The translations under genes were made by a program, and so were the position numbers. Positions 9,476-20,638 of a DNA stretch of 64,000 bases are shown piece after piece (within the stretch, counting starts at the first letter, position 1; every line of letters begins with the position of its first letter). Where the stretch lies: the NCBI RefSeq assembly GCF_900101095.1, contig NZ_FNFM01000001.1:310001-374000 (forward strand), written 5' to 3'. The DNA is from Actinopolyspora mzabensis (GTDB lineage Bacteria; Actinomycetota; Actinomycetes; Mycobacteriales; Pseudonocardiaceae). A model generated the notes under the pieces. That model worked only from the letters and a program-made list of their open reading frames with translations. It did no database searches and was not told the DNA's origin.

Positions 9476-10105
9476 AGCCCTCCCGTCGGGGAGAATTCGG
9501 AGGGATTCTTCGCGGTGCATTCGGTTCATCGAAAAATTTCCGTACGGATTTTTCACGGTGTCGTTCCGTGCTCGGATCTACTGCCGCTGTTTTCGGTGAA
9601 TCCGCCCAGCGGGTGATTCTCGGGCTTTGCCCGACTCGTTCCACGGGGTTGACTTCCGTGGTGTCCTGCGGTTTCCGCGCGCCACGCGCAACAGACCGGT
9701 CCCGAGTAGGTTCCGGAAGCACTGACAGCACTTCGTCGGTCGGGGCGGGAGTTCCTCTCCGACAGCGACTGGCACACGGTCGTCCGCTCCTGGACGAGGG
9801 TCTACCCGCTCGAACGTCCCTTCGCTCCGCCCCGCCGCCGCTGGGGTGGAGAATACGGGGACGAGGGACATTCGGCGGTGAACCGGGAGCTACGAGGAAG
9901 CCGGTGCGCTCGTCGAAGCGGTACTCGAACTCGGGGCGCTGCTCGCGTCGGCACTCGTCCAACCAGTGGGGAGCGTGTATCCCCCACTGGTTGTCACCGG
10001 TGGGGCGCGGTTCGCCGGGAACGGCCGCGGTCGTGTGAGGAAGTGTTGCGGGTACGGGGCCGGGACCCCTGGGAATCGGTTCCCGGCCGCGGACCCCACC
10101 GCGTG
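9476..10105. other. 630-base non-coding stretch with inverted repeats
   Basis: This lies between the LuxR/AAA regulator and the short LysR gene. Open frames occur on both strands but have shadow-like, Arg/Pro/Ser-rich translations. Near 9531-9554 is an AT-richer imperfect palindrome around CCGTACGG. At 9960-9993 is a perfect 12-bp inverted repeat, listed separately. No gene is supported. Confidence 0.45.
9960..9993. repeat. Perfect 12-bp inverted repeat with 10-base loop
   Basis: CAACCAGTGGGG and CCCCACTGGTTG are exact complements separated by AGCGTGTATC. This could be a terminator for transcription arriving from either flank, or an operator. There is no T-run after it, which is common for actinobacterial terminators. 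Confidence 0.5.
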
Positions 10106-10465
10106 TTACCGGGGGGTGCTCGAAGGTGCGCCGGCCCCTTCGCTCAGCAGGTGGTCGAGCTCGGACGCGACCCCGTCGATCCCGGTGTTTCCGCCAACCC
10201 CGGTGTTTCCGCCAACCCCGGAGATCCGCTTCATGCGCTCCATGAGCGCCAGCATCTCCCGCGCGGTCGGGAGCATCCTCCTCCCGGAGTCGGTGAGCCT
10301 CACCCCTTCCGGGGTTCGTTCGAAGAGCTTCGTCCGTAGCGACTTCTCCAAGCACTTGATCTGGTAACTGATTGCCGGTTGCGAGTATCCGAGCTGTTGT
10401 GCCGCACGGTCCATACGCCTGGCGTCGGCGATGGTCACGAAGGCGCGGATCTCTCTTTCTTGCAT
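10106..10465 (-). CDS. Stand-alone LysR-type helix-turn-helix protein
   Basis: 119 residues. Residues 1-62 are a well-formed LysR DNA-binding domain (FVTIADARRMDRAAQQLGY, SQPAISYQIKCLEKSL, LFERTPEGVRLTDSG). A short linker helix follows, and then the protein stops; the roughly 200-residue effector domain is absent. The tail holds a duplicated GVGGNT encoded by an 18-bp tandem repeat. It may be a truncated gene or a DNA-binding-only regulator. ATG 10465 fits the LysR N-terminus. The reading frame upstream of that ATG is non-coding in character. Confidence 0.7.
   Translation of the reverse strand: MQEREIRAFVTIADARRMDRAAQQLGYSQPAISYQIKCLEKSLRTKLFERTPEGVRLTDSGRRMLPTAREMLALMERMKRISGVGGNTGVGGNTGIDGVASELDHLLSEGAGAPSSTPR
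10182..10217. repeat. 18-bp tandem duplication in the short LysR gene
   Basis: The unit CCGGTGTTTCCGCCAACC occurs twice head to tail, with the start of a third copy. It keeps frame and encodes two GVGGNT repeats near the C-terminus of the short LysR protein. A recent slippage or recombination duplication is the simplest explanation. Confidence 0.8.
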
Positions 10466-10874
10466 CGCTACAGCTTTCCGTGAGCGGGTTCGGGACACCG
10501 TTCTCGTAACCGCTCGATCGCCTGTTCGCCTACCTGCTGGTGGTAACCGTCCTTTTCGGCGCACGCGGCTGTCCGGTGCTCTCGTGCAGTGACTCCGAGC
10601 CCGTGGAACGGGACAACCTTCACGGACATGTGTAGTCGATCGCGGCGTGGCGCGCATCAGTAACCCGTTACGTAGACTGAGACCCACGCGATGGGCCCGC
10701 TCGATCTCCGGAGGCCCGGGACGTCGAAGCGGTGTGCGAGAGGCTCCGCCGCGGGGCGCGAGTGCCCGCCGCGTCTACTGAAAGCGGAGGAACGGAGTCA
10801 CTCCGGCGCGGGGAGGCTGGGCTCGTTCCGGAGCGGAGCGGGGCCGAGCCGGTGTCGCTCGGCCCCGGTAGAGG
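10466..10874. other. Intergenic region, no gene seen
   Basis: 409 bases between the starts of the short LysR gene and the 3' end of the GuaB1-type gene. No coding frame, RNA gene or strong hairpin was recognised. It presumably holds the short LysR promoter. Confidence 0.45.
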
Positions 10875-12347
<1,473 letters not shown>

Positions 12348-12489
12348 TCACCCTTACGTGCCCGGTCGAGGGCGGTGTTGTGCCGATCCGCCGAGTCGAG
12401 TGTCCCCGGAGCCCGGACGCTCGTACGAAAGCACGATCCCGAAGTCACGGCCTCGGAGCCAGGGCTCTCCCCGGAACCGGGCCGGCCGG

Positions 12490-12975
12490 TCAGGGGTCCT
12501 CGCCCTCCAGGGTGGGTTCGAACGAGCGGTACCGCGCGTAGTTCCGGAAGAACCTGCTGTAGAGCTCGGAGCCGTCGTCGAAGGTCGCGTCCTCGATCTG
12601 CTTGACCTCCACCACGTGCTTGAGTCGCCAGGTGACCAGCTGCTGGTGCTCGTTGTGGTAGCTGATCTCCTGCTGCTTGCCGTACTCGCGCGCCTTCTCG
12701 TGGGCTTCCTCCTCCGAGTGAGCCGTCAACAGCACGAACGACTCCTCGTACAGCGGTTGGAAGTCGGGCGAGTCCGAGGTGGACTCCGTCACCAGAACCG
12801 CCACGTAGGCCTCCGGCTCCGCCCCCGCGAAAGCGGAGGCCCTGCCTCCCGTGGTGGGCTCGCCGCCGATGTTGATCGAACGGTCCGCGCCTTCCACCAG
12901 CTCGTCGGGAAGCTCCACCGGCGGAGGCATCTCTGGAGACTGCTCGGACTCCGGCTCGCTGCCGCGGTTGCTCAT
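12490..12975 (-). CDS. DUF4288 domain-containing protein
   Basis: 161 residues with a disordered, acidic, Pro-rich N-terminus (about 1-50). The DUF4288-like domain has EAYVAVLVTES at its start, the conserved EESFVLLTAHSEEEAHEKA core and a C-terminal LYSRFFRNYARY. DUF4288 proteins are small soluble proteins of unknown function. It is followed on the same strand by the GuaB1-type gene after 175 bases, so a shared operon is uncertain. Confidence 0.75.
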   Translation of the reverse strand: MSNRGSEPESEQSPEMPPPVELPDELVEGADRSINIGGEPTTGGRASAFAGAEPEAYVAVLVTESTSDSPDFQPLYEESFVLLTAHSEEEAHEKAREYGKQQEISYHNEHQQLVTWRLKHVVEVKQIEDATFDDGSELYSRFFRNYARYRSFEPTLEGEDP

Positions 12976-13022
12976 GACCCCACTTTCTCACTAGCGGTGC
13001 CGCGGAATCGGACGCCCACCCG

Positions 13023-14558
13023 TTACGGGTTCTCGGCGGCCACGGTCTTCCGGTTCGAACGCTTGCGGCTCAGCATCGCCCTGTCCGCCGTTTCGAGCGT
13101 GCCGGAGACCCCGAACGGTTCCGTCAGGTCGGCCCACCCGATCGTGACCGAGATCGGAGTTCCCGCCACCAACGCGTCCCAGTCCCCGTCGGCCACCGCG
13201 CTCGCTATCCGGGCCCCGATGCGGTGCGCGTCCGAGAGTTCGGTGTGCGGCAGCACAGCGACGAACTCGTCGCCGCCGTAACGCGCGACGAAATCACCCT
13301 GCCGGAGGGTCCTGGCGAGGATGGCCGCCACGCGCTGCAGCACCAGATCGCCCGAGAGGTGGCCGTAGACGGTGTTGACCTCCTTGAAACCGTCCAGGTC
13401 GATGACTCCCACCGCGGCATCGCTGCCGTTCTCGGCCAACCGCGAGACGTAGCGGTCGAAGTGTCTGCGGTTGGGCAGCCCGGTGAGCGGATCGGTGAGC
13501 GCCTCCGAGGCGTACTGTTCCACGGTGCGACGCAGCGCCTCGTGGTCGAGCTGCGCCCTGGTCCCGTCCACCAGCCGGTCACGCAGCTGTCCGGTGCCGC
13601 TGGTGGCCACCTTGATGGCCTTCCGGTCCGCCTCCCTGGCGGCGCGGTGGTTCCCCTCAGCGGCGTGCGCCAGGGCGCGCAACCGGTGTGGTTCGGCGCT
13701 TCCCAGCGTGTAGGGGCTGGTCGGGCGTTCGAGGCCGCGCAGTGCCCCGGCGGTGTCGCCCTCGGCGATCGACTCGCAGGCCGCGGCGAGCATCCGCAGG
13801 TCGGCCACTTCCCAGCCGTGCTCCTCGGCGGTGAACAGCGCGCTGTCCACCTCGGCCTGCTCGCCGAGTGCCCGCAGCCGCACCGCCGCGTAGCCGTAGT
13901 AGTACTGCTCCGCGGGCCAGAGTCGGCGTGGCTCGGTGCGGTCGGCCCAGGTCCGCAGCACTCGGCGCAGCATGTCTACGCAGCTTTCGGTGTCGCCGAG
14001 GTGATCCACCGAAACCGCCCAGCGCACCGCCACCTCGGGTAGCGCGTGGTCCCCGCTGGGCAACCCGAGGACCTGCCCGGCGCGGTAGCAGCGTTCGGCC
14101 AGCGGCGCGGCTTGTGCGTGGAACCCGAGGTAGGAGTAGGTCACCGCGAGATCGTGGCGGGCGACGACGGTCTCCTCCGTGGGGCCCCGTTCGTTGTCCA
14201 GTTCGCGCTCTGCCTGCACCAGGTGCCGCACGCAGCGTTCCAACGAGTCGGATGCGGCGATGATCCCCGCCAGCGCGTGCAGGTGGCCCCGCAGCGCGGG
14301 GGTCCGCCGCTCGGACAGCACGTCGAAGGCCCGGTCCAGCACCGCGGGGCACTCCTGGACACGGCCCAGGTTGAACAGCCTGCCGAGCTTGAGCACGAGT
14401 GCCCGACAGATCACCAGCGGATCGGCCGCGGCAGCGGCTATCCCGTCGGCCACCTCGATCGCGCCCGCGTTGTCGCCGTCGCGGGCCAGTGACCGGATGC
14501 TGTCGAAGTGCTCGGTGAAGTCCTCGGCAGGACCGACTTCCGATTCCGGAATCCGCAT
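13023..14558 (-). CDS. TPR-like / GGDEF diguanylate cyclase
   Basis: 511 residues. The N-terminal about 330 residues are helical and TPR-like, without a membrane segment. The C-terminal GGDEF domain starts at DPLTGLPNRRHFDRYV. It has the intact active-site GGDEF (ARYGGDEFVAVLPH) and an inhibitory-site RxxD (RQGD) five residues ahead of it. It should make cyclic di-GMP from GTP, with product inhibition, and the TPR region may sense a protein partner. ATG 14558 (MRIPESEVG) is chosen because GGGACAGGG precedes it; the longer upstream frame looks non-coding. Confidence 0.85.
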   Translation of the reverse strand: MRIPESEVGPAEDFTEHFDSIRSLARDGDNAGAIEVADGIAAAAADPLVICRALVLKLGRLFNLGRVQECPAVLDRAFDVLSERRTPALRGHLHALAGIIAASDSLERCVRHLVQAERELDNERGPTEETVVARHDLAVTYSYLGFHAQAAPLAERCYRAGQVLGLPSGDHALPEVAVRWAVSVDHLGDTESCVDMLRRVLRTWADRTEPRRLWPAEQYYYGYAAVRLRALGEQAEVDSALFTAEEHGWEVADLRMLAAACESIAEGDTAGALRGLERPTSPYTLGSAEPHRLRALAHAAEGNHRAAREADRKAIKVATSGTGQLRDRLVDGTRAQLDHEALRRTVEQYASEALTDPLTGLPNRRHFDRYVSRLAENGSDAAVGVIDLDGFKEVNTVYGHLSGDLVLQRVAAILARTLRQGDFVARYGGDEFVAVLPHTELSDAHRIGARIASAVADGDWDALVAGTPISVTIGWADLTEPFGVSGTLETADRAMLSRKRSNRKTVAAENP

Positions 14559-14927
14559 ATTCCCTGTCCCCGCAGCGTTCGCCCAGCGGCAAGCCGTACC
14601 GGAGTGCCGCAATCGCGTCACGATAGTGCCACGGTCGTGTGAGTACCGTCACGAGCCAGTGCCGTGCGACTTCGGCGTGTTCGAGTCCGATGCGGCGTTA
14701 CCCGCCAGCCGTGCCCCCGAGGTGCGAGGTAACCGCCCGGTTCCGGGCCACGCGGCGCGAGACACCGCGGGAGGAGCCGTCGGGTGCGGCGGAGGGAGAT
14801 CCGGGCGCGAGCACCGGTCAGGGGTGGCTTCCAGTGGCACACGGGCGACCGGCACACGCCGCCGCGCGGAACCGGCCCGGCCTGTCCCACGGGGCGTGGC
14901 ACGGCCGAGCCGGACGAGAGCGGTCGT
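14559..14927. other. Intergenic region, no gene seen
   Basis: 369 bases between the cyclase promoter and the 3' end of fumC (both on the minus strand). Small frames here are Arg/Pro-rich shadows. No RNA gene or conspicuous repeat was found. Confidence 0.45.
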
Positions 14928-16325
14928 TCAGCGCTCGGCCCGCGCCATGCTCAGCACGTCCAGGGCCTCGTCGAGCTGCTCCCGGGTGAGCTTGCCCGCC
15001 TCGATGTGGCCGCGCTCCAGCACCACCTCGCGGATGGTCTTGCGTTCCCGCAACGCCTGCTTGGCCACGGCCGCGGCCTCCTCGTACCCGATGTAGCGGT
15101 TGAGCGGGGTGACGATGGAGGGCGACCCCTCGGCGTACTCGCGGGTGCGCTCGGTGTCCGCGGACACCCCGGCGAAGACCTTGTCCGCCAGCAACCTGGA
15201 CACCGCGGCGAGCAGCCTCGTCGACTCGAGCACGTTGCGCGCGATCACCGGCAGGTTCACGTTCAGCTGGAAGTTGCCCTGCGAACCAGCGAAGGACACC
15301 GTGGCGTCGTTGCCGACCACCTGGGCCACCACCTGCATCGTGGCCTCCGGGATCACCGGGTTGACCTTGCCGGGCATGATCGACGAGCCCGGCTGCAGGT
15401 CGGGCAGCGCGAGTTCGGCCAGCCCGGTTCGCGGGCCGGAGCCGAGCCAGCGCAGATCATTGGCGATCTTGTTCAGGCTCACCGCGACGGTACGCAGGTT
15501 GCCCGAGGTCTCGACCACGCCGTCCTGGGTGGCCTGTGCCTCGAAGTGGTTGCGTGCCTCGGTCAGCGGAAGACCGGTCACCCGGGCCAGTTCGGACGAG
15601 ACGGCGGCCCCGAAGCCCTCGGGAGCGTTCAGGCCCGATCCCACGGCAGTACCACCGATGGGCAGTTCCCCCAGCCTGTCCAGTCCGGCACGCAGCCGTT
15701 CCACGCCGTACCGCACCTGCGCGGCCCAGGCGCCCGCCTCCTGGCCCAGCGTGATCGGCACCGCGTCCATCAGGTGGGTACGACCCGACTTGACCACCTC
15801 GCTCCACTCCGCGGCACGACCCTCGATCACGGCCGCGAGCTGTTCCAGCGCCGGGATCGCGTCGGTCAGCACCGCTTCGGTGGCGGCGACGTGGATCGTG
15901 GTCGGGAAGGTGTCGTTGGAGGACTGCGAGGCGTTGACGTGGTCGTTCGGATGGACGTCGCGTCCGAGCGAACGGGTGGCCAGGGTGGCGATCACCTCGT
16001 TGGCGTTCATGTTCGAGCTGGTGCCCGAACCGGTCTGGAACACGTCGATGGGAAAGTGGTCGTCGTGACGGCCCTCGGCCACCTCGTCGGCCGCGGCGGC
16101 GATCGCCTCGGCCATGTCCGCCTCCAGCACGCCCAGTTTGCCGTTGACCCGCGCGGTCGCGGCCTTGAGCAGCCCCATCGCGCGGATCTGGGCCCGTTCC
16201 AACCCCTGGCCGGACACGGGGAAGTTGTCCACGGCACGCTGCGTCTGCGCCCGGTACAGCGCCTCGGCGGGCACCTGTACCTCACCCATGGTGTCGTGCT
16301 CGGTGCGGTATTGCTGTTCACTCAT
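14928..16325 (-). CDS. fumC: Fumarate hydratase, class II
   Basis: 465 residues, the normal length of the iron-independent fumarase. The superfamily signature [11 protein letters not shown] is present, with [14 protein letters not shown] and [11 protein letters not shown] as substrate-binding segments. The enzyme interconverts fumarate and malate in the TCA cycle. The ATG at 16325 matches the family start ([19 protein letters not shown]). As in M. tuberculosis (Rv1098c-Rv1099c), glpX lies nearby; here an unrelated reductase gene sits between them. Confidence 0.95.
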   Translation of the reverse strand: MSEQQYRTEHDTMGEVQVPAEALYRAQTQRAVDNFPVSGQGLERAQIRAMGLLKAATARVNGKLGVLEADMAEAIAAAADEVAEGRHDDHFPIDVFQTGSGTSSNMNANEVIATLATRSLGRDVHPNDHVNASQSSNDTFPTTIHVAATEAVLTDAIPALEQLAAVIEGRAAEWSEVVKSGRTHLMDAVPITLGQEAGAWAAQVRYGVERLRAGLDRLGELPIGGTAVGSGLNAPEGFGAAVSSELARVTGLPLTEARNHFEAQATQDGVVETSGNLRTVAVSLNKIANDLRWLGSGPRTGLAELALPDLQPGSSIMPGKVNPVIPEATMQVVAQVVGNDATVSFAGSQGNFQLNVNLPVIARNVLESTRLLAAVSRLLADKVFAGVSADTERTREYAEGSPSIVTPLNRYIGYEEAAAVAKQALRERKTIREVVLERGHIEAGKLTREQLDEALDVLSMARAER

Positions 16326-16465
16326 GCGAGAAGTGTGAACCGTGTCGACCGCGCGGGTCAGTATGGGTTCGGCCACTCGGTGATCGGTTTGTGCTGCTCG
16401 CCCACTCGCGCCCTTCCTCGGGCTAGGCTGGGAACCGGTTGTTGCCGTCACTGGACGAGGTGGAC

Positions 16466-17470
16466 ATGAGTCGCGACACGCTGTCGGATGAGAAGGTCTC
16501 CGCCGAGGTCGACGTGCTGATCGTCGGAGCGGGACCGACGGGACTCTACGCCGCCTACTACGCCGGTTTTCGTGGTCTCTCGGCCGCGCTGGTGGACTCG
16601 TTGCCCGAACCCGGCGGTCAGGTGACGGCCATGTACCCGGAGAAGCGGATCTTCGACGTGGCGGGCTTCCCCGAGATCAAGGGGCGGGACCTGATCAGCG
16701 GACTCGTCGAGCAGGCCGACCGCTACGAGCCCACCTACCTGCTGGGCAGGTACGCCACCGACCTCACCGTCGACTCGCGGGGCCTGCTCGTGGGACTGGG
16801 GGACGGCAGCGCCGTGCGGGCCGGGGCGATGCTGATCACGGCCGGAATCGGCGAGTTCACCCCCAGGCCGCTGCCCGCCGGGGACGGCTGGCTGGAGCGG
16901 GGAGTCGTGCATTTCATCCCCGAGATCGCCGCGCACGAGGGCCGCGACGTGGTCGTGGTGGGCGGCGGGGACTCCGCGTTCGACTGGGTACTGGCACTGC
17001 ACCCGGTCGCCAACAGCGTCACCCTGGTGCACCGCCGCGCCAGGTTCCGCGCCCAGGACGGGCTCATCCGGGAAGTGGAACGTCTCGACGTGCCGCTGCT
17101 CACCGGCGCAGAGGTGACCGAGATCCGCGGTGACGAGCACCGGGTTCGGGAGATCGAACTCGAACTGTCCGGAGGGGACACCAAGGTGCTGCGCGCCCAG
17201 ACCGTGGTGGCCGCGCTGGGATTCACCGCCGAACTCGGCCCCATAACCGAATGGGAACTCGACCTGGACAAGCGTTCCATCAAAGTGGACACCACGATGC
17301 GCACGAACCGGGAACGGATCTACGCCGCGGGCGATGTGGCGTCCTACCCCGGCAAGGTCAAGCTCATCGCCACCGGGTTCGGCGAAGCCGCCACCGCCGT
17401 GAACAACATCGCGGTGGAGCTCGATCCCTCGGTGCGACTATTCCCCGGACACTCCACCAACACCGGCTGA
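16466..17470 (+). CDS. Thioredoxin-reductase-like ferredoxin/flavodoxin-NADP+ reductase
   Basis: 334 residues with two Rossmann motifs: FAD-binding [18 protein letters not shown] and NADP-binding [13 protein letters not shown]. The FAD-site GDVASYPGK lies near the C-terminus. The CxxC redox pair of true thioredoxin reductase is absent, which matches the type 2 ferredoxin-NADP reductase (YumC-like) family. ATG 16466 is preferred over TTG 16439 because GAGGTGGAC precedes it. The gene is divergent from fumC and is followed by repeat element A. Confidence 0.85.
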   Translation: MSRDTLSDEKVSAEVDVLIVGAGPTGLYAAYYAGFRGLSAALVDSLPEPGGQVTAMYPEKRIFDVAGFPEIKGRDLISGLVEQADRYEPTYLLGRYATDLTVDSRGLLVGLGDGSAVRAGAMLITAGIGEFTPRPLPAGDGWLERGVVHFIPEIAAHEGRDVVVVGGGDSAFDWVLALHPVANSVTLVHRRARFRAQDGLIREVERLDVPLLTGAEVTEIRGDEHRVREIELELSGGDTKVLRAQTVVAALGFTAELGPITEWELDLDKRSIKVDTTMRTNRERIYAAGDVASYPGKVKLIATGFGEAATAVNNIAVELDPSVRLFPGHSTNTG

Positions 17471-17514
17471 TTCCGGAACTGTGGCACGGCTCGGGGGCCG
17501 TAGCTGGTCGCTTG

Positions 17515-17615
17515 GCGGAACCTCCGGCGGCGCCTCGCTCCGGGGAGGACCGACATCGGGTAGCGACCTACACAACGTCGGGCCTTCCTCGCGAGGCACT
17601 CGCCGGAGAACCCGC
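17515..17615 (+). repeat. Dispersed long palindrome, copy A
   Basis: 101 bases beginning 44 bases after the preceding reductase stop codon, in the same orientation. It folds as nested stems: GCGG/CCGC, a symmetric AAC/AAC loop, CTCCGGCG/CGCCGGAG, GCCTCGC/GCGAGGC, CCGAC/GTCGG, and an apical GTAG-CGAC-CTAC hairpin. Copies B (33775-33876) and C (42756-42856) share most of the sequence. Copy D (42545-42633) shares the core and the architecture. Confidence 0.8.
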
Positions 17616-17630
17616 GGCGGTGCCGATTGT

Positions 17631-17770
17631 GAGGGTGGTCGGAGCTCGGCCTGCGGAGTGGTGGGGGCTCGACCTGCGAGGGTGGTCGGAGTTCGGCCTG
17701 CGGGAGGGGGCGGAGCTCGGCCCGCGGGAGGGGTGGAGACTCGGCCCGCGAGGGTGGTCGGAGTTCGGCT
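17631..17770 (+). repeat. 24-bp minisatellite, six imperfect units
   Basis: Six head-to-tail units of about 24 bases: 17631, 17655, 17678, 17702, 17726 and 17750, the last partial. The consensus is close to GAGGGTGGTCGGAGCTCGGC plus CTGC. The tract sits directly after palindrome copy A. One similar unit follows palindrome copy B at about 33892-33914. The 24-base period keeps frame, but no supported gene runs through it. Confidence 0.75.
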
Positions 17771-17785
17771 CCCCGCCGCAGCGGC

Positions 17786-17814
17786 GCGGCGATTTCGCGA
17801 GAAATTGACGCCGC
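17786..17814. repeat. Short hairpin repeat, GATTTCGCGAGAAAT type
   Basis: GCGGCG-ATTTC-GCGA-GAAAT-TGA-CGCCGC forms an 11-bp stem with a three-base bulge. Related copies occur at 33936-33950, 33985-34009 and, more diverged, 61895-61912. It closes the composite repeat that starts with palindrome copy A. An 8-bp perfect CACGGGGC/GCCCCGTG hairpin follows directly. Confidence 0.65.
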
Positions 17815-17934
17815 ACGGGGCGCACTGCCCCGTGTACCGCCCCCGGCCACCCGCGGCGACTCCGGTGCCGGGGCTTCGGAGCCGGCCGCGGGGTCCCGGA
17901 TTCGGCCGCGAGGGCCGGATTCGGTCGCGGGTCC

Positions 17935-18996
17935 TCAGGGCAGCAGACCGTGGCGCGCCGTGGGCTCGCCGTTCGTGAAGTCGAGCTCCGAGTACTCGCT
18001 GAGCTTGCTCAGTTTGTGCGATCCCTCGATCAGTCGGACCGTGCCCGACTTGGAACGCATCATCAACGACTGGGTGGTGCAGCGCTGCGCCCGGTAGTGC
18101 ACGCCGCGCAGCAGCGCCCCGTCCGTGATGCCGGTGGCGCAGAAGAACACGTTGTCGCCGCCCACCAGGTCCGAGGTGGTCAGAATTCGTTCGGGGTCGT
18201 GCCCCGCGGCGCGCACCTGCTCCCGCTCGGTGTCGTCCTTCGGCCACAGCCGGGCCTGCAACTCGCCGTCCATGCACTTCAACGCGCACGCGGTGATGAT
18301 GCCCTCGGGGGTGCCGCCGATCCCCATGAGCATGTCCACCCCGCTGTCCGGCCGCGCGGCGGCGATCGCTCCCGCCACGTCGCCGTCCGAGATGAACTGG
18401 ATCCGGGCGCCCGCCGCGCGCACCTCGGATATCAGCTGCTCGTGCCGAGGACGATCCAGGATGCACACGGTGACATCCGAGACCTCGATCTGTTTGGCCT
18501 TGGCCACCCGCCGGATGTTCTCGGCGACGGGCGCACTGATGTCGACCACATCCGCAGCCTCGGGTCCGACGGCCAGTTTCTCCATGTAGAACACGGCGGA
18601 GGGATCGAACATCGCGTTGCGCTCGGCGACCGCCAGTACCGCCAGGGCGTTCGGCATCCCCTTGCTCAACAGGGTGGTTCCGTCGATCGGGTCGACGGCC
18701 ACGTCGCACTCGGGCCCCTGCCGGTTGCCCACTTCCTCCCCGTTGAACAGCATCGGGGCCTCGTCCTTCTCGCCCTCGCCGATCACGACGACCCCGTGCA
18801 TCGCCACGGTCCCGATCAGCTTGCGCATGGCCTCGACGGCGGCCCCGTCCCCCGAGTTCTTGTCGCCACGTCCCACCCAGCGGCCCGCGGCCATCGCGGC
18901 TGCCTCGGTCACCCGCACCAGGTCCATCGCCAGGTTGCGGTCAGGGGCCTCGGGATGACGGGTGGTCTCGTGCGAAGCGGTGTTGGAACTGCTCAT
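17935..18996 (-). CDS. glpX: Fructose-1,6-bisphosphatase class II (GlpX)
   Basis: 353 residues with the GlpX metal-dependent phosphatase motifs: [29 protein letters not shown], and the catalytic [14 protein letters not shown]. The enzyme hydrolyses fructose-1,6-bisphosphate in gluconeogenesis. The C-terminal part has [20 protein letters not shown] 18996 is chosen from family length; the longer upstream frame is non-coding in character. As in M. tuberculosis, a DUF4245 gene is divergent from it (Rv1099c/Rv1100). Confidence 0.95.
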   Translation of the reverse strand: MSSSNTASHETTRHPEAPDRNLAMDLVRVTEAAAMAAGRWVGRGDKNSGDGAAVEAMRKLIGTVAMHGVVVIGEGEKDEAPMLFNGEEVGNRQGPECDVAVDPIDGTTLLSKGMPNALAVLAVAERNAMFDPSAVFYMEKLAVGPEAADVVDISAPVAENIRRVAKAKQIEVSDVTVCILDRPRHEQLISEVRAAGARIQFISDGDVAGAIAAARPDSGVDMLMGIGGTPEGIITACALKCMDGELQARLWPKDDTEREQVRAAGHDPERILTTSDLVGGDNVFFCATGITDGALLRGVHYRAQRCTTQSLMMRSKSGTVRLIEGSHKLSKLSEYSELDFTNGEPTARHGLLP

Positions 18997-19242
18997 GGCG
19001 CCTCCCGTGGGCGAGTGCGACTCGCTGTCTCGGTAACTGTCCGCTGCCTTGGTCGTCGGTCGTCCGGCCCCGTCCCGTCCCGACGGACGAGCCCGGTCGG
19101 GCGGAGCGTTCACCGCCCGTGATCCTCTCGATGAGCGGATCTTCGCAGATCCGCGGCCGTGCCGTTCCGGTGAAGTGGCGCAGGCCACGCGCCCGTTCGG
19201 CCAGGCGGGCGCGTCGGCACGCGCATCGCGGTGGGTGAGAGC

Positions 19243-19866
19243 ATGCGAGGCGTGGCTGAACAGCGCAACCAGAGCTCGGAGGACAATCGATCCAGTGCTC
19301 CGGCGGGAGGCCCGTCCCGTGGGCCTCGCGCCATGTTGTTCGCGATGCTGCCGCTGGTACTCGTGGTGCTGGGAATAGCCGGGCTGACGGGGCGCTGCTC
19401 GTTCAGCCCGCTGGGGCCCTCGATGGACCCGGTGACGACCCCCACCATCAACGCCTCCGAGGAGCTCGGCTCCGCGGCTCGTCGGGTGGACTTCCAGGTG
19501 TTGCGCCCCGAGCTGCCCGAGGGATGGCGCGCCAACTCCGCGGACGTGCGGCAAGTCGCCCCGGGCACCACCGCCGTGCAGGTGGGCTGGCTGACCGGCC
19601 GAACCCACTACGTGCGGTTGTCGCAGTCACCGGCCTCGGAGGCCGAGCTGGTCTCCTACGAGACCGAACAGCGGCCCAAGGCGTTGGGAACCGTCGACGT
19701 GGCCGGCCGCAAGTGGGTGATCTACCAGAGCATCCGTTCGGAACGGGCGTGGGTCAGCGAGCGTGCCGACGTCCGACTATTGATCACCGGCAACGGTGAC
19801 GAGCGGGAGTTCCGCACGATGGCCAGGGCCGTCTCGCGAGCTTCCGTGGTGGAACCCGGGCAGTGA
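19243..19866 (+). CDS. DUF4245 membrane-anchored protein
   Basis: About 207 residues with a hydrophilic N-terminus, one hydrophobic segment ([18 protein letters not shown]) and an extracytoplasmic domain typical of DUF4245 ([38 protein letters not shown]). The gene is divergent from glpX and convergent with xseB, matching the mycobacterial Rv1100 position. Function unknown; an envelope role is inferred only from topology. ATG 19243 is preferred; GTG 19231 and GTG 19252 are alternatives. Confidence 0.82.
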   Translation: MRGVAEQRNQSSEDNRSSAPAGGPSRGPRAMLFAMLPLVLVVLGIAGLTGRCSFSPLGPSMDPVTTPTINASEELGSAARRVDFQVLRPELPEGWRANSADVRQVAPGTTAVQVGWLTGRTHYVRLSQSPASEAELVSYETEQRPKALGTVDVAGRKWVIYQSIRSERAWVSERADVRLLITGNGDEREFRTMARAVSRASVVEPGQ

Positions 19867-19877
19867 CGCGGCCGGGC

Positions 19878-20198
19878 TCACTGCCCGGTTTCCGCCTGCT
19901 CCTCGTGCTGTTCCACCGCCGCCAGGGCCTGGTCCACACGCTGTCGCGCACCGGCCAGATGCCGTTCGCAGACCTTGGCCAGCGCCTCACCACGTTCCCA
20001 CAGCGCGAGGGAGTCCTCCAGGGAGAGCCCGCCCGCCTCCAGCCGTTTGACGACCTCGGCCAGTTCGTCGCGAGCTCGTTCGTACCCCAGTCCGGCGACG
20101 TCCGGGTGGTCGGCTTCGGGATCGATTCCGTGCTCGGAAGCGCTAGCTGGGGCGGTCCCCGCGTTCTCGTCGGGACTTTCCGGTTCGCTGCTGGTCAC
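19878..20198 (-). CDS. xseB: Exodeoxyribonuclease VII small subunit
   Basis: 106 residues. An acidic, unstructured N-terminus of about 35 residues precedes the XseB helical hairpin ([38 protein letters not shown]). It binds the long helices of XseA to form the exonuclease that degrades single-stranded DNA. The GTG start overlaps the stop of the upstream gene (GTGA), indicating translational coupling. Confidence 0.92.
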   Translation of the reverse strand: MTSSEPESPDENAGTAPASASEHGIDPEADHPDVAGLGYERARDELAEVVKRLEAGGLSLEDSLALWERGEALAKVCERHLAGARQRVDQALAAVEQHEEQAETGQ

Positions 20199-20638
20199 TG
20201 CGTGGCTCTTTCCAAGTTCTGCTGTACCGACATGACCGCCTCGGCGATGGCCTGGTCGTAGCCGACGAAAGCCTCGGCGAACTCCTCGCCGTCGCCCTCG
20301 CGTACCGCGTCGTTGATACGTAGTTGTGCCGAGGCGACCCTACGCCGGTACCCCACCCCGCGCTCCGACCACCACCGGTCGCCCACGTACCGTGAGGTCG
20401 CTTCCGCGAGTGCGCTGAGCTGTGTCGGCAACGCGCGTCGCTCCGGAGGGTGACAACCGCCGAGCAGCGCCGCCCAGCAGCCGGCCGCCACCGTGTCCGT
20501 TTCCTCCGCCCGACTCCGGACCACGCGGGCATCACCCCCGGCGGGTGTGCCCGATGCCGTGGCCGCCGAAGCGGTAACGGCGACGGTGAGGGGGAGGAAG
20601 GTGGGCTCTCGCCCGTGATTCAGCACCACGACCTCCAT
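20195..20638 (-). CDS. Hypothetical protein inserted between xseA and xseB
   Basis: 147 residues, not recognised. The C-terminal half is helical and acidic ([38 protein letters not shown]). The N-terminal part is Ala/Thr-rich with a [12 protein letters not shown] start. Its stop overlaps the xseB start by four bases and it lies about 107 bases after xseA on the same strand. It is therefore almost certainly co-transcribed with the exonuclease genes. ATG 20638 is chosen; TTG 20650 is an alternative. Confidence 0.65.
   Translation of the reverse strand: MEVVVLNHGREPTFLPLTVAVTASAATASGTPAGGDARVVRSRAEETDTVAAGCWAALLGGCHPPERRALPTQLSALAEATSRYVGDRWWSERGVGYRRRVASAQLRINDAVREGDGEEFAEAFVGYDQAIAEAVMSVQQNLERATQ

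Noticed and set aside
9297-10355. 352-codon minus-strand frame that could fill the 9476-10105 gap
   Set aside because: It starts inside the short LysR gene in another frame and ends inside the LuxR helix-turn-helix. Its composition is shadow-like.
14784-16469. 561-codon plus-strand frame opposite fumC
   Set aside because: Gly/Arg/His-rich shadow; fumC on the minus strand is complete and unmistakable.
17600-17810. Open frame through the 24-bp minisatellite read as a repeat protein
   Set aside because: It has no start signal of its own, it runs through palindromic DNA, and copy B lacks a comparable frame.
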